Shown: positions 36,653-45,297, counted from the stretch's first letter. The stretch: DNA of 64,000 nt from Gemmata palustris (GCF_017939745.1 NZ_JAGKQQ010000001.1:3100001-3164000); one strand, 5' to 3'. Made by a program: numbers and translations. The notes: generated from the sequence alone by a model not told the origin.

Positions 36653-36711
36653 CCCAGGGTGCGCTCGCGTTGCGATCGACCCTGGGCTGCGATGTGCAAC
36701 CCCTTCGGGGT
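36653..36711. repeat. two-hairpin intergenic repeat
   Basis: CCCAGGGT (36653-36660) pairs with ACCCTGGG (36679-36686), followed by the small hairpin ACCCCTTCGGGGT (36699-36711). From memory this CCCAGGGT/ACCCTGGG plus CCCCTTCGGGG unit recurs in planctomycete intergenic DNA. It lies between the convergent antitoxin and nrdB genes and may act as a terminator. Confidence 0.65.
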
Positions 36712-36731
36712 ACAGTACCGCATTCAAACGC

Positions 36732-37730
36732 TCAGAAATCTTCGCCGAACGCCACCGCTCCGGTGACGCCGTGTTGGTACGCCGACACGCGGCGCTCGAA
36801 GAAGTTGGTCAGCTCCTGGACGTCTTGCAAGTCCATGAAATCAAACGGGTTCTTCGCACCGAACACCGGTGCGACGCCGAGCGCGGTCAGGCGCTGGTCG
36901 GCAACGTATTCCAGGTAGCACCGGAGGTCGTTGAGCGACAGCCCGGCGACGCCCATCCCCAGAACGTCCCGGGCGAACGTCGTTTCGCACTCGACGGCCT
37001 CTCGCAGCATCGCGACGATTTGCGATTCAAGTTCCGCGTCGAACAGGCCCGGTTCTTCGCGGCGCACGGTGTCGATCACCCGGAACGCGAACGCCATGTG
37101 CGCGCTCTCGTCGCGGAACACCCAGTTCGTGCCGGTCGCCAAGCCGTGCAACAACCCCTTCGACCGCAGAAAGTACACGTAGGCGAACGCGGCAAAGAAG
37201 AACAAGCCCTCAATGCACGCCGCGAAGCAGATCAGGTTCAGCAGGAACGCCCGGCGGTCGGCCCGCGTGCGGAGTTGGTCCAGGCCCTCGACCGAATCGA
37301 TCCATTTGAAGCAGAAGTCGGCTTTGAGCTTGATCGACGGGATGGTGTCCACCGCGGCGAACGCGGCCTCCCGCTCGGCCATGTCTGGCAGGTAGTTATC
37401 GAGCAGCGTGAGGTAGAACTGGACGTGCAGCGCCTCCTCATAGAGTTGCCGCGACAAGTACATGCGCGCCTCCGGCGCGTTCAGGTGCTTGTAGAGATTC
37501 AGCACGAGGTTGTTGCCGACGATCGAGTCGCCGGTGGCGAAGAACGCGACCAGTCGGTGAATCAAGTGACGCTCGGCCGGGGTCACGCGCGACCGCAGGT
37601 CGGTGAGGTCGGTGGAGAAATCCACTTCGTCCACCGTCCAGGTGTTCTTGATCGCGTCCTTGTACATCTCGAAGTAATGCGGGTACCGCATCGGCCGCAG
37701 GGTCAGACTCATGCCGGGATCGAGGAGCAT
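36732..37730 (-). CDS. nrdB: class I ribonucleoside-diphosphate reductase, beta subunit
   Basis: A 332-residue R2 protein (PF00268). All six di-metal ligands can be placed: D68, E99, H102, E174, E208 and H211. The radical tyrosine is Y106, four residues after H102 as in the E. coli enzyme, so it is not the Tyr-less Chlamydia-type Ic class. The subunit generates the radical that NrdA uses to make deoxyribonucleotides without cobalamin. It is the second gene after nrdA, but 231 bp of very large palindrome separate them. It should share control by the cobalamin riboswitch upstream of nrdA unless the palindrome terminates transcription. Confidence 0.95.
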   Translation of the reverse strand: MLLDPGMSLTLRPMRYPHYFEMYKDAIKNTWTVDEVDFSTDLTDLRSRVTPAERHLIHRLVAFFATGDSIVGNNLVLNLYKHLNAPEARMYLSRQLYEEALHVQFYLTLLDNYLPDMAEREAAFAAVDTIPSIKLKADFCFKWIDSVEGLDQLRTRADRRAFLLNLICFAACIEGLFFFAAFAYVYFLRSKGLLHGLATGTNWVFRDESAHMAFAFRVIDTVRREEPGLFDAELESQIVAMLREAVECETTFARDVLGMGVAGLSLNDLRCYLEYVADQRLTALGVAPVFGAKNPFDFMDLQDVQELTNFFERRVSAYQHGVTGAVAFGEDF

Positions 37731-37780
37731 CGAAAATCTCCGTGAATCACTGTATTTTTTTGAGAGTGAGTAGGGATGAA

Positions 37781-37946
37781 CGAGCCGCGAGCGGTTCTTG
37801 GAGCATTCGAGTGTGGTCCGCTCGCTCCGCGAGCGGTTCTTGGCTCTCAGGAAGTCGGGCGCCGCACTTGGTCTGCGAATGCCAACCGCTCGCGGAGCGA
37901 GCGGACCACACTCGAAAACTCCAAGGACCGCTCGCGGACTACACTC
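37781..37946. repeat. giant near-perfect palindrome between nrdA and nrdB, repeat family 2
   Basis: Arms of about 60 bp (about 37781-37843 and 37882-37946), with a few mismatches and small indels, flank a 38-nt loop. Core words GTGGTCCGCTCG and TCCGCGAGCGG recur in the palindrome at 56559-56653. It fills most of the spacer between nrdA stop (37962) and nrdB start (37730), both on the minus strand, and in RNA would be a very stable hairpin that could lower or uncouple nrdB expression. Confidence 0.9.
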
Positions 37947-37961
37947 AAGAGCAGGCCACGG

Positions 37962-40274
37962 CTACTGGCACGCCTCGCACGAGCCGGGGTTTTCGAGCGA
38001 GCACGTCACCGCCGCTTCATCAGTGGGCGCGGCCTTCGTCACGGTCGTTTTGGCGATGCCGGTCGCGGGCCGGGACCGGAGGTAGTAGGTGGTCTTCAAT
38101 CCGCGCTTCCAGGCGTGCATGTACATTGACGACATCTTGCCAATGGTCGGGTTTTCCAGGAACAGGTTGAGCGACTGGCTCTGGTCGATGAACGGCCCGC
38201 GGTCCGCGGCCATGTCGACGAGTGCCCGCATCGGCACCTCCCACGCCGTGCGGTAGACCGCACGCAGAGCCGCGGGCAGTTCTTCGATGCCCTGAACCGA
38301 GCCGTCGGCGAGCTTGATCTTCGTTCGCACTGCGTCCGTCCACAACCCGAGCGCCTTGAGATCGTTCACGAGGTAGCGGTTCATCTGGAGGAACTCGCCG
38401 GAGAGCGTTTCGCGCTTGAACAGGTTCGACACCTGCGGTTCGATGCACTCGCAAGCACCGACGATTGAAGCAATTGTGGCCGTGGGCGCGATGGCGACCA
38501 GAAGCGAGTTTCGCAAGCCGTGCGTGCGAATGCGCGCGCGCAGTGCGTCCCACCGAGCCGAATCTGTTGGAATGACGTCCCACAAATCGAACTGAAGCAC
38601 GCCGCTCGCGGCCCGCGTTTCGGCAAACGTCGGGTGCGGTCCGCGTGCTTCGGCGAGGTCGCAGGACGTCGCCAGCGCGTGGTAGTAAATCTCTTCCTGA
38701 ATGCGGCGCGATAATTCACGGGCCGCGGGCGCGTCGAACGGGAGCTTCAGTTTGAAGAACACGTCCTGAAGGCCCATCACCCCCAGCCCGACCGGGCGCC
38801 AGCGCGCGTTGGACGTGGCCGCGGCCGGCGTCGGGTAGAAATTCACATCGATGACGCGATCGAGGAACCGCACCGCGGTCCGCACCGTCTCGGCCAGCGC
38901 TGCGAAGTCGAAACCGTCCTTCGTGGCGTGTCGGGCCAAGTTGACCGAGCCGAGGTTGCACACCGCAGTTTCACCGGCCGACGTGACCTCGACGATCTCG
39001 GTGCAGAGGTTCGAGCTGTGAACGACGGTCCCGGCCGCGGTCGTCTGGTTGCAGGTGCGGTTGCAGGCGTCCTTGAAGGTCATCCACCCGTTGCCGGTTT
39101 CGGCCAGCGTCTTCATCATCCGGGCGTACAGGTCGCGGGCCGGTACCCGCTTCGACGCGAGACGGCGTTTCTCGGCTTCTACATAGGCCGCGTCGAACGC
39201 TTCACCGAACAGGTCGGTCAGGTGCGGGACCACTTTCGGGTCGAACAGTGACCACTCCTCGCCCGCCTCGACTCGGCGCATAAACAGGTCCGGCACCCAG
39301 TTGGCGAGGTTCAGGTTGTACGTCCGCCGGGCCGCGTCGCCGGTGTTGTCGCGCAACTCCAGGAACTCTTCAACGTCCGCGTGCCACGACTCCAGATACA
39401 CGCAGCACGCGCCCTTGCGCTTGCCGCCCTGGTTGACCGCGGCCACGGACGAGTCGAGCGTCTTGAGCCACGGAACGATCCCGTTGCTGTGCCCGTTGGT
39501 GCCGCGAATCAGCGACCCGCGCGAGCGAATCCGGTGATATGCCAGCCCGATCCCGCCTGCAAACTTCGAGAGCTTCGCGACGTCGGTGTAGCGGTCATAA
39601 ATCGCTTCGAGGTCGTCGGTGGGCGAGTCGAGCAGGTAGCACGACGACATTTGCGGGCGCGCGGTGCCGGAGTTGAACAGCGTCGGCGTGCTCGGGAGGT
39701 AGCGGTGCGCGGCCATCAGCCGGTACAGTTCGATCGCGTCCGCGGCGGAATCGGCCAGACCGCACGCGACACGCAGAAAGAAGAACGCGGGCGTTTCGAT
39801 GACGTGGCGCGTTTCGGGGTGCCGGAGCAGGTAACGATCGTAGACCGTTCGCAACCCGAAGTATTCAAACAGGTCCGGTTGCGGCTCGCCGGCCGCGGCG
39901 TTGAGCTTGCGCGCATTAGACGCGACGAACCCCATCGTCCCCTCGGCCACCAGCCCGTGCCGGTACCCGGCCGCGATCGACTGTGAGAACGAGTGAACGT
40001 CCTGATTCGTGACTTCTTTGTCGATGTACGTCGCGAGCAACCGGGCCGCGAGCCGTGAATATTCCGGCTCCTCCGCAATGAGTCCCGCAGCAGTCTGAAT
40101 CGAAAGCCGGTCGAGTTCCGCGGTGGTCGCGCCGTCGTAAAGCCCGCCGATCGTCTTCACGGCCACGCGCATCGGATCGACGGTCGGTAGTCCGCCCGCA
40201 CACCGCTGCACGGCGCGGACGATCTTGTTTACGTTGACGTCTTCGAGCGCGCCGTTCCGCTTGCGAACCTTCAT
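37962..40274 (-). CDS. nrdA: class I ribonucleoside-diphosphate reductase, alpha subunit
   Basis: A 770-residue R1 protein. There is an N-terminal ATP-cone (MKVRKRNGALEDVNVNKIVR; PF03477), then the catalytic barrel (PF02867). The expected cysteines are visible: SSCYLLDSP (C225 of E. coli), SNLCTEIVE with Asn-Cys-Glu (437/439/441) and ETAVCNLGSVNL (C462). The tail CEACQ supplies the thioredoxin-reduced pair. ATG 40274 is chosen because the ATP-cone starts there; the upstream open frame covers riboswitch leader only. A cobalamin riboswitch lies 220-390 bp upstream. As in Streptomyces nrdABS, B12 would repress this B12-independent enzyme. Confidence 0.96.
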   Translation of the reverse strand: MKVRKRNGALEDVNVNKIVRAVQRCAGGLPTVDPMRVAVKTIGGLYDGATTAELDRLSIQTAAGLIAEEPEYSRLAARLLATYIDKEVTNQDVHSFSQSIAAGYRHGLVAEGTMGFVASNARKLNAAAGEPQPDLFEYFGLRTVYDRYLLRHPETRHVIETPAFFFLRVACGLADSAADAIELYRLMAAHRYLPSTPTLFNSGTARPQMSSCYLLDSPTDDLEAIYDRYTDVAKLSKFAGGIGLAYHRIRSRGSLIRGTNGHSNGIVPWLKTLDSSVAAVNQGGKRKGACCVYLESWHADVEEFLELRDNTGDAARRTYNLNLANWVPDLFMRRVEAGEEWSLFDPKVVPHLTDLFGEAFDAAYVEAEKRRLASKRVPARDLYARMMKTLAETGNGWMTFKDACNRTCNQTTAAGTVVHSSNLCTEIVEVTSAGETAVCNLGSVNLARHATKDGFDFAALAETVRTAVRFLDRVIDVNFYPTPAAATSNARWRPVGLGVMGLQDVFFKLKLPFDAPAARELSRRIQEEIYYHALATSCDLAEARGPHPTFAETRAASGVLQFDLWDVIPTDSARWDALRARIRTHGLRNSLLVAIAPTATIASIVGACECIEPQVSNLFKRETLSGEFLQMNRYLVNDLKALGLWTDAVRTKIKLADGSVQGIEELPAALRAVYRTAWEVPMRALVDMAADRGPFIDQSQSLNLFLENPTIGKMSSMYMHAWKRGLKTTYYLRSRPATGIAKTTVTKAAPTDEAAVTCSLENPGSCEACQ

Positions 40275-40490
40275 GATTGCTTGGGGATCGGGGAACCGAG
40301 AGGGGCTGACGGGTGGGGGCGTAACGGTGAGATCAAGAGTGGAGGTTTGCAAGGCTCTCTCCCGGTGAACGCGATTAAACGCGGGGAAAGAGCGCAGGCG
40401 GAGGGGAACGCGCTGTGGGCGCGCGGGCCGACCGCCCCGCCGCCCTCCCCTCGAAGGCACGGGTACATCACGCACGAGATCGCGCGCGGT

Positions 40491-40662
40491 CGGCGGCAGG
40501 TCTTCGGACTCGCAGGCGCGTGCGGCTCACCGCACACCTACTAGCCGTCGCTTCCCAACCCGACGCGGGTCAGTGCTTGTGACGGCGTTCGTTCCTGCAT
40601 ACCGCTGCGGGGGCAGTCCCGGATTCGCACCGGGTTCCCTTTTCATCGGCCCGCGCGAAGCG
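40491..40662 (-). promoter_or_regulatory. cobalamin (B12) riboswitch upstream of nrdA
   Basis: Read on the minus strand, the conserved elements of the cobalamin riboswitch (RF00174) appear in order: AAGGGAA, CCGGTGCGAATCC, ACTGCCCCCGC, GAAGCGACGG, AGTAGG, and at the 3' end GAGTCCGAAGACCTGCCG. The spacing is normal. About 215 nt follow before the nrdA ATG; that stretch is very G+C-rich and can form several stems, so it is the likely expression platform, but I could not settle which hairpin is used. The association implies repression of nrdA (and probably nrdB) when adenosylcobalamin is plentiful. Confidence 0.93.
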
Positions 40663-41084
40663 AGCCGAACCGACGACAAGCAGGCTCATCGACCATCCGC
40701 GCCACGGCCCTCACTCGAATCCGTGACTGGGGCCGAATCGGTGAAGGTTTCGAGGCTGATTCTGCGGGCTGATCGGATCGATAGTGCTGCGGAACATGGT
40801 AGCCGCTCGGACTCGAGCTTAAAATTCGCACGGCGCCCAAAGCGATACGATCGCGCGGCACAGCGTTTCTCCGAAATCGGCGGACCGTTACGGCTCAACG
40901 ATCGCTTAATGGATTGACACGGGGCACATTGCCCCTGTCACACCACACGAACCGGCCGCACTGTGCCAAGAAGTTGCCCCCGTGTCGCGGGCACAGCGGG
41001 TTCAAGGCACGCGGGTGTGGTGCTCGAGGGAGAATTGCTTCCGGGCAATTTCACCCGCTCCCCGGTTACATGAGGGAGAGTGCC
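40663..41084. other. intergenic region between riboswitch and the 41085 gene
   Basis: About 420 bp without a gene. It must hold the nrdA promoter (reading left) and the promoter of the 41085 gene (reading right). A TTGACA (40914-40919) is followed by the small palindrome GGGGCA-CAT-TGCCCC, but no matching -10 element is visible. Nothing else is recognised. Confidence 0.5.
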
Positions 41085-41549
41085 ATGAGCGATGTCAATC
41101 GGCGGGACGCAGTCAAACTGGCGGCCGCGGCGGGAATCGTCGCGGCCGGGGGATCGGTGGCCGCGGCCGACGAGAAGCCGGAAGAGAAGGTCGCCAGTTC
41201 GGGTGACACGGCGGCCCATCCCAAAACGGGCGAGCACAAGCTCGACGTGTCGAAGGTCCAGGCCCGGGCACTGGCGAACGGCCTCTCGTCGTTCTTCTCG
41301 CGCACCACGCCGGACGCCTCACCCGGGCGCAACATTCTGACGATTTCGGGGCTCCCGGCGGGAACCCGGGTCATTACGGTGTGGATCACGGAATGGGCCG
41401 CGGGCAACCGACCGCACGCGGGCGGAGCGTTCTTCTACACAACGAGCGTGCAACTTTTCAACAACGGCACCCAGTGCCGCGTCGTGTACAACCTGGATTG
41501 GGGTTCTCACCTACCTGCCGGCTGCCAAGTCATTTACGGCCCGGGTTGA
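41085..41549 (+). CDS. hypothetical Tat-exported protein
   Basis: A 154-residue protein. NRRDAVKLAAAAGIVAAGGS is a twin-arginine-type signal peptide, probably cleaved after VAAAD. A charged linker (about 30-60) precedes a domain of about 90 residues rich in beta strands, with NILTISGLPAGTRVITVWIT and two cysteines (TQCRVVYN, AGCQVIYGPG). There is no known family motif. A start at 41070 (MRESAMSD) is possible, but MSDVNRR fits the Tat layout and is preceded by GAGGGAGAG. A hairpin at 41578 follows. Confidence 0.7.
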   Translation: MSDVNRRDAVKLAAAAGIVAAGGSVAAADEKPEEKVASSGDTAAHPKTGEHKLDVSKVQARALANGLSSFFSRTTPDASPGRNILTISGLPAGTRVITVWITEWAAGNRPHAGGAFFYTTSVQLFNNGTQCRVVYNLDWGSHLPAGCQVIYGPG

Positions 41550-41577
41550 GCGCCGATCACCCACCCCAAAAAGCACA

Positions 41578-41603
41578 CCGGCGCGACCAAATGGCCGCGC
41601 CGG
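41578..41603. terminator. hairpin between convergent genes
   Basis: CCGGCGCG (41578-41585) pairs with CGCGCCGG (41596-41603), extended by CC/GG in the loop; a short TTT lies after it on the plus strand and AAAA before it. Probable bidirectional terminator for the genes at 41085 and 41663. Confidence 0.5.
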
Positions 41604-41662
41604 CACGTTTGAATCATTTCGGACATTCGCGAACTGCGGGTGCTTCCCGCCACTAATCGGAA

Positions 41663-42001
41663 TTAGCACGCGGTCGCGGTGCAGCCGAACTGTTCGGTCT
41701 GCTTCGCACGAATTGCTTCGCGCTGGCGCCGACGGGCCTCGCGCTTGTACTCGCACTGGTAGGCCGTGTACTTCGCATGGCACGCGACGCAGCGGATGAA
41801 GCCGGTCGCGGCCTGCTCGCCGCACCCGGCGATGATGCACACCCGGCTGGCCTTGCGCTCGGCGTACTTCGTTCGCTCCCGTACCCGTTCGCGCTCGCGG
41901 TGCGGTTGACACAGCACCGAGCCGGGGATTTGGGGGGCATCACAGAAGCGGCAGAGCCCCAGCGATTGACGTTCTTCTTTCGTTTTCGTGTTCGAGATCA
42001 T
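41663..42001 (-). CDS. small basic protein with two Cys/His zinc-finger-like units
   Basis: A 112-residue protein (start ATG 42001; the upstream open frame has no ribosome binding site or motif). Two finger-like units, LCRFCDAPQIPGSVLCQPHR and VCIIAGCGEQAATGFIRC with CHAKY following, each offer four Cys/His ligands. Between and after them are Arg/Lys/Glu-rich helices (RERERVRERTKYAERKAS; KREARRRQREAIRAKQTE). The layout suggests nucleic-acid binding, but I recognise no named family. Confidence 0.65.
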   Translation of the reverse strand: MISNTKTKEERQSLGLCRFCDAPQIPGSVLCQPHRERERVRERTKYAERKASRVCIIAGCGEQAATGFIRCVACHAKYTAYQCEYKREARRRQREAIRAKQTEQFGCTATAC

Positions 42002-42257
42002 ATCAGATTGTGTGAAATAACCGCGCGGTTCGATGAGCCGAACCCACGAGGTCGTGTTGTGCGAAATTAACAGGCTCGAACCGGCGCGGCTACGACGAGC
42101 GCGACGAGGCGGTTGCCTCTCCGGATTTCGAGCACCCAATAACGTTGTTTCTGGCGCTGATTAAAAGAACGAATGTGCCGTCAAAGCGAGCATCGCAACG
42201 CGGGACCGGTGCCGTCTTTCGATCGGCACAGTGCGCAGCGAGGGCGCGTTGACGGAA

Positions 42258-42641
42258 TTAGCCGAGTCGCGGCGGGTGAAAAATGGAAGAGGCCCGAAGT
42301 ATCGGGCGCGGAGAAGTGGAATCGTAAGCGAGTAATTGCCCCTGCTCCTCGCCACCCGGTGCGGCGACGCGGAGCACCTGGTCTTTCACCGGCACCGGTA
42401 CGGTCGGCACCGGCGGTACGGGCATCGAATCGCGTAGCGGCTTACCGGAGCAGTTCGGCCCCTGGCAAGGCTTCGGCATCGAGTTGTGGTGTTCAGTCGA
42501 TCCGAATTGCGGCGACAGTTGCTCAGATTCGAGGAGTGGTGAGAACCCCCACGACGAGTGCCCGCTACACCCGGCCGAAGCCCGGCTCGGAGACAGGAAG
42601 GTGACCGCGATCAGCGCGATAACCCACCCGCAACGGCGCAT
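42258..42641 (-). CDS. small secreted protein with Cys motif
   Basis: A 127-residue protein with a signal peptide (MRRCGWVIALIAVTFLSPSR, cleavage after ASA). The mature part is Pro/Ser-rich with GCSGHSSWGF and PCQGPNCSGKP. From memory, small exported proteins with a PCxGPxCS word occur repeatedly in planctomycetes; function is unknown. ATG 42641 is preferred over 42668 because it begins the signal peptide. Confidence 0.55.
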   Translation of the reverse strand: MRRCGWVIALIAVTFLSPSRASAGCSGHSSWGFSPLLESEQLSPQFGSTEHHNSMPKPCQGPNCSGKPLRDSMPVPPVPTVPVPVKDQVLRVAAPGGEEQGQLLAYDSTSPRPILRASSIFHPPRLG

Positions 42642-42823
42642 AAGAGTGTTGGGGAACATCGGGTTCACACGAGAGCCATGAACATCCCAAATCTACCCGA
42701 CGGGCGGGCCGGAAGCAACAGCAAATCGGCACGAGTTGTACATATCAAACGTCGACCCGAATAGCCGTTCGACTTAATCACTTTTCCGTCCCTGAACGAA
42801 CGATGCCGGGACGCAAGCATTAC

Positions 42824-44314
42824 TCACGCAAGTAGTTCGGTCCGCACGCGCCCGTTCCCACCGATCGGGTACGGGCGCCCGAGCCGGTCGTGGATCTCGG
42901 CTTGGGGGTCGATGCCGAGCAGGTGGAACAGCGTCGCAACCACATCCTTCGGCGAGAACGGCGATTCCGCCACGTCGCTCGCGATGCGGTCCGTGCGCCC
43001 GACCACGCGCCCCTTTGCGAACCCGGCCCCTGCAAACATCGCCGAATACGCCCGCGACCAGTGGTCGCGCCCGCCGCCGGCCACGTTCTGCACCCGCGGC
43101 GTGCGCCCGTGTTCGCTCATCACCACAATAGCCGTGTCCGCCAGCATCCCCCGCGCCTCAAGGTCTTCGAGCAGCGCTGAAAACGCATTGTCCAGCCCCG
43201 GCCCGAGCTCGTCCTTGAGGCGGGATTCCTGATACACGTGCGTGTCCCAGCCCGTGTTCACTAACCCGTACTCGTCCCAGCACACGGTCGCGAACTTCCC
43301 TCCGGCTTCGAGCAGCCGACGCGCGGCGAGACACGATTGGCCGAACAACGTCATCCCGTAGCGCTCACGCAGTTTGGGCGATTCGCTCTGCACGTCCAGG
43401 GCGTCGCGGAGCTTGCCGGACGTGAGCACGGCGCGAGCCAGCGCCCGGTGCCGGTCGAACGGCGTGTCGGTGGTCTTCGCGTCGAGCGTGCGCCGCGCGG
43501 AATCGAGCTGATCGAGCAGCGAGGCACGACTGTTGAGGCGGTCGAGCGTCAGCGTTTCGTCGGGGGTAACGGTCTCGAACCGGTCTGTCGGGAGAATACC
43601 CGCGTAGGGATCCGAGACCTTCCGCGTCGGCGTGTTCGGGTCGCCCGAATCGCGGAGGATCTCGCGCGTGCCCTTCGCGCGGAACTCGGACCAGATGGTG
43701 TCATACGTCGGCCCGAGGAACCCGCCGAACGGCCCGGGGCGCGACGGCCCGCGTTTCGATCCGAACGGGAACGGTAGCCAGTAGTTGCGCGGAACCGCGG
43801 GGGCCTTCGCGTCCGCGCGGCTGCCGAGGTAATCGACCACGGACCCGATGAACGGCCAGTGCCGCGGGTCGCGCACATTGCCTTCCAGTTGCAGATCGGT
43901 CGTCGGCACCGCCGAGAACGCGAACGCGGTGCCGTGAATGGGCGTGGGGTGCGTCAACGATCGCAGAATAGTAACACGGTCAAGCATCCGGGCGATGCGC
44001 GGGAGCACCTCGCCCACTCGCACGCCCGGAATCACGCTCTGAATCGAGCCCAGCGCGCCGCGCACTTCCTTCGGCGCATCGGGCTTCGGGTCGAACGTGT
44101 CGATCTGGCTCGGCGAACCCCACAAGTACAAGAGAATGCAGCGCTTCGCGGACCCGAACCCGCCGGCTGTGGGAGCGGCCTGTTCGCGGGCCGCCGTTGC
44201 ACGCGACCAGTTGGTGAGCGTCAGCCCGAGCGGGGCTAGCGCACCGACGTGGAGCAAGTCGCGGCGCGTCAGCCCGTCACAAAACACCTTGTTCGACCCG
44301 AGAATGCGGAGCAT
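42824..44314 (-). CDS. DUF1501 domain protein, Tat-exported
   Basis: A 496-residue member of DUF1501 (PF07394), a sulfatase/alkaline-phosphatase-superfamily relative found in great numbers in planctomycetes. The N-terminus carries a Tat signal, LTRRDLLHVGALAPLGLTLT. Family landmarks are ILLYLWGSPSQIDTFDPKPD, DRVTILRSLTHP, TVCWDEYGLVNTGWDTH, VVMSEHGRTPRV and GGRDHWSRAYSAMFAGAG. The His/Asp pairs resemble metal ligands of the superfamily, but the reaction is not established. Usually paired with a DUF1549/1553 cytochrome-like gene, which is absent here. Confidence 0.93.
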   Translation of the reverse strand: MLRILGSNKVFCDGLTRRDLLHVGALAPLGLTLTNWSRATAAREQAAPTAGGFGSAKRCILLYLWGSPSQIDTFDPKPDAPKEVRGALGSIQSVIPGVRVGEVLPRIARMLDRVTILRSLTHPTPIHGTAFAFSAVPTTDLQLEGNVRDPRHWPFIGSVVDYLGSRADAKAPAVPRNYWLPFPFGSKRGPSRPGPFGGFLGPTYDTIWSEFRAKGTREILRDSGDPNTPTRKVSDPYAGILPTDRFETVTPDETLTLDRLNSRASLLDQLDSARRTLDAKTTDTPFDRHRALARAVLTSGKLRDALDVQSESPKLRERYGMTLFGQSCLAARRLLEAGGKFATVCWDEYGLVNTGWDTHVYQESRLKDELGPGLDNAFSALLEDLEARGMLADTAIVVMSEHGRTPRVQNVAGGGRDHWSRAYSAMFAGAGFAKGRVVGRTDRIASDVAESPFSPKDVVATLFHLLGIDPQAEIHDRLGRPYPIGGNGRVRTELLA

Positions 44315-44521
44315 CGCTTCACTCGTTTGAAGAGAACGATCGTCCACCGGGATCGGCTCTGGGCCGAGAACGTAGCGCTGGGAGGCAGCCCGCGCGTCCG
44401 TAGGGGGTGGGAATATCCAGCAAGCGGGGCAGGTAGGTGTGTGATCTTACCCGAAATCCGAGCCCAATGACAGCCGATTCTGCTCAAACCGAGCCGTCTG
44501 AATTCGAGTAATGGCGCAATT

Positions 44522-44590
44522 CCACCCGCTCGTTGGCACGCGCGGTTCGCCAAGTGCCCCAGCGAACCGCGCGTGTCAACGAGCGGGTGG
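44522..44590. repeat. long palindrome, repeat family 1
   Basis: A 29-bp inverted repeat (44522-44550 with 44562-44590, one G-T pair) around an 11-nt loop, between the divergent DUF1501 and PepSY genes. Arms match those at 27425-27492 and partly 21076-21132. Being between divergent starts, it is not a simple terminator here. Confidence 0.85.
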
Positions 44591-44731
44591 TGTCCCATGC
44601 AGACGTTCAACCACACCGTTCACAGAGGTTACCGGTATCGCTCTCACCGTTTCTCCCTGGCTTCACTCCGCCAAGTCCGCTAGTTTCACGGCTCCTCTCA
44701 TCCCAATTTTCCCCCAATACGGAGTCCAACC

Positions 44732-45286
44732 GTGAGTCAGACCGGGTGGCGGAAGTGGCACCGGTGGATCGGGTTCGGGGCCGCCCCGTTCCTCCTCTTT
44801 GCGGCCATCACCGGGATCATCGCCGGAGTCGCGGAGATGACGAGTGAGGACGAGGAAGCACGGGAGAAGGCGCGCGAACGGGTCAGCGATGTGAAACTCC
44901 CAGCGCCCGCAACCGCGGTGAGCGACCCGGTTGCGAAAGCCCTCGCCGAAGCCGCAAAACAAACGGAAGGGGCACCGGTCGATAAGGTGCTGGTGGACTT
45001 CAAGAGCGACCCGCCGACGGTCACGGTTTATCTCGGCAAGCCCGGCGGAGGGGAGGACCGGAAGCTGATCTACAACGCCAAAACCGGAGAATTCCTGCGC
45101 GGGGAACGGTACGAGGACAAGCCGTTTCTGACCCGCCTCCACAGTGGCGAAGCGTTCGGAGATTGGGGGCTGGTGTTTGGGACCGCGTGGGGGCTCGCGC
45201 TGGTAGTGCTGCTGGTGACGGGACTGGTGATCTACTGGGCCATGCGGAAACCGGACCGAAAGGGATTGAAGCGCCTGTTCTGGTGA
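44732..45286 (+). CDS. PepSY-associated membrane protein
   Basis: A 184-residue protein with membrane helices near residues 12-35 and 148-170 enclosing a periplasmic PepSY-type domain (KVLVDFKSDPPTVTVYLGKP; RKLIYNAKTGEFL). The ends WRKWHRWIGFGAAPFLLF and TRLHSGEAFGDWGLVFG are the usual PepSY-TM signatures (PF03929 class). Such proteins may assist iron-siderophore reduction or regulate peptidases; which applies here is not clear. Start is GTG 44732. A bidirectional terminator follows. Confidence 0.85.
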   Translation: MSQTGWRKWHRWIGFGAAPFLLFAAITGIIAGVAEMTSEDEEAREKARERVSDVKLPAPATAVSDPVAKALAEAAKQTEGAPVDKVLVDFKSDPPTVTVYLGKPGGGEDRKLIYNAKTGEFLRGERYEDKPFLTRLHSGEAFGDWGLVFGTAWGLALVVLLVTGLVIYWAMRKPDRKGLKRLFW

Positions 45287-45297
45287 GTGCTCGCGGT

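Noticed and set aside
40613-40640. A tRNA T-loop-like GGTGCGAATCC on the minus strand
   Set aside because: No acceptor or anticodon stem around it; it is the conserved core of the cobalamin riboswitch.
40914-40943. A sigma70 promoter with TTGACA and a GGGGCA-TGCCCC operator
   Set aside because: No acceptable -10 element at the right distance; the TTGACA may be chance.
44282-44347. A longer DUF1501 start at 44347
   Set aside because: The Tat signal is better formed from ATG 44314; the extra residues carry no motif.
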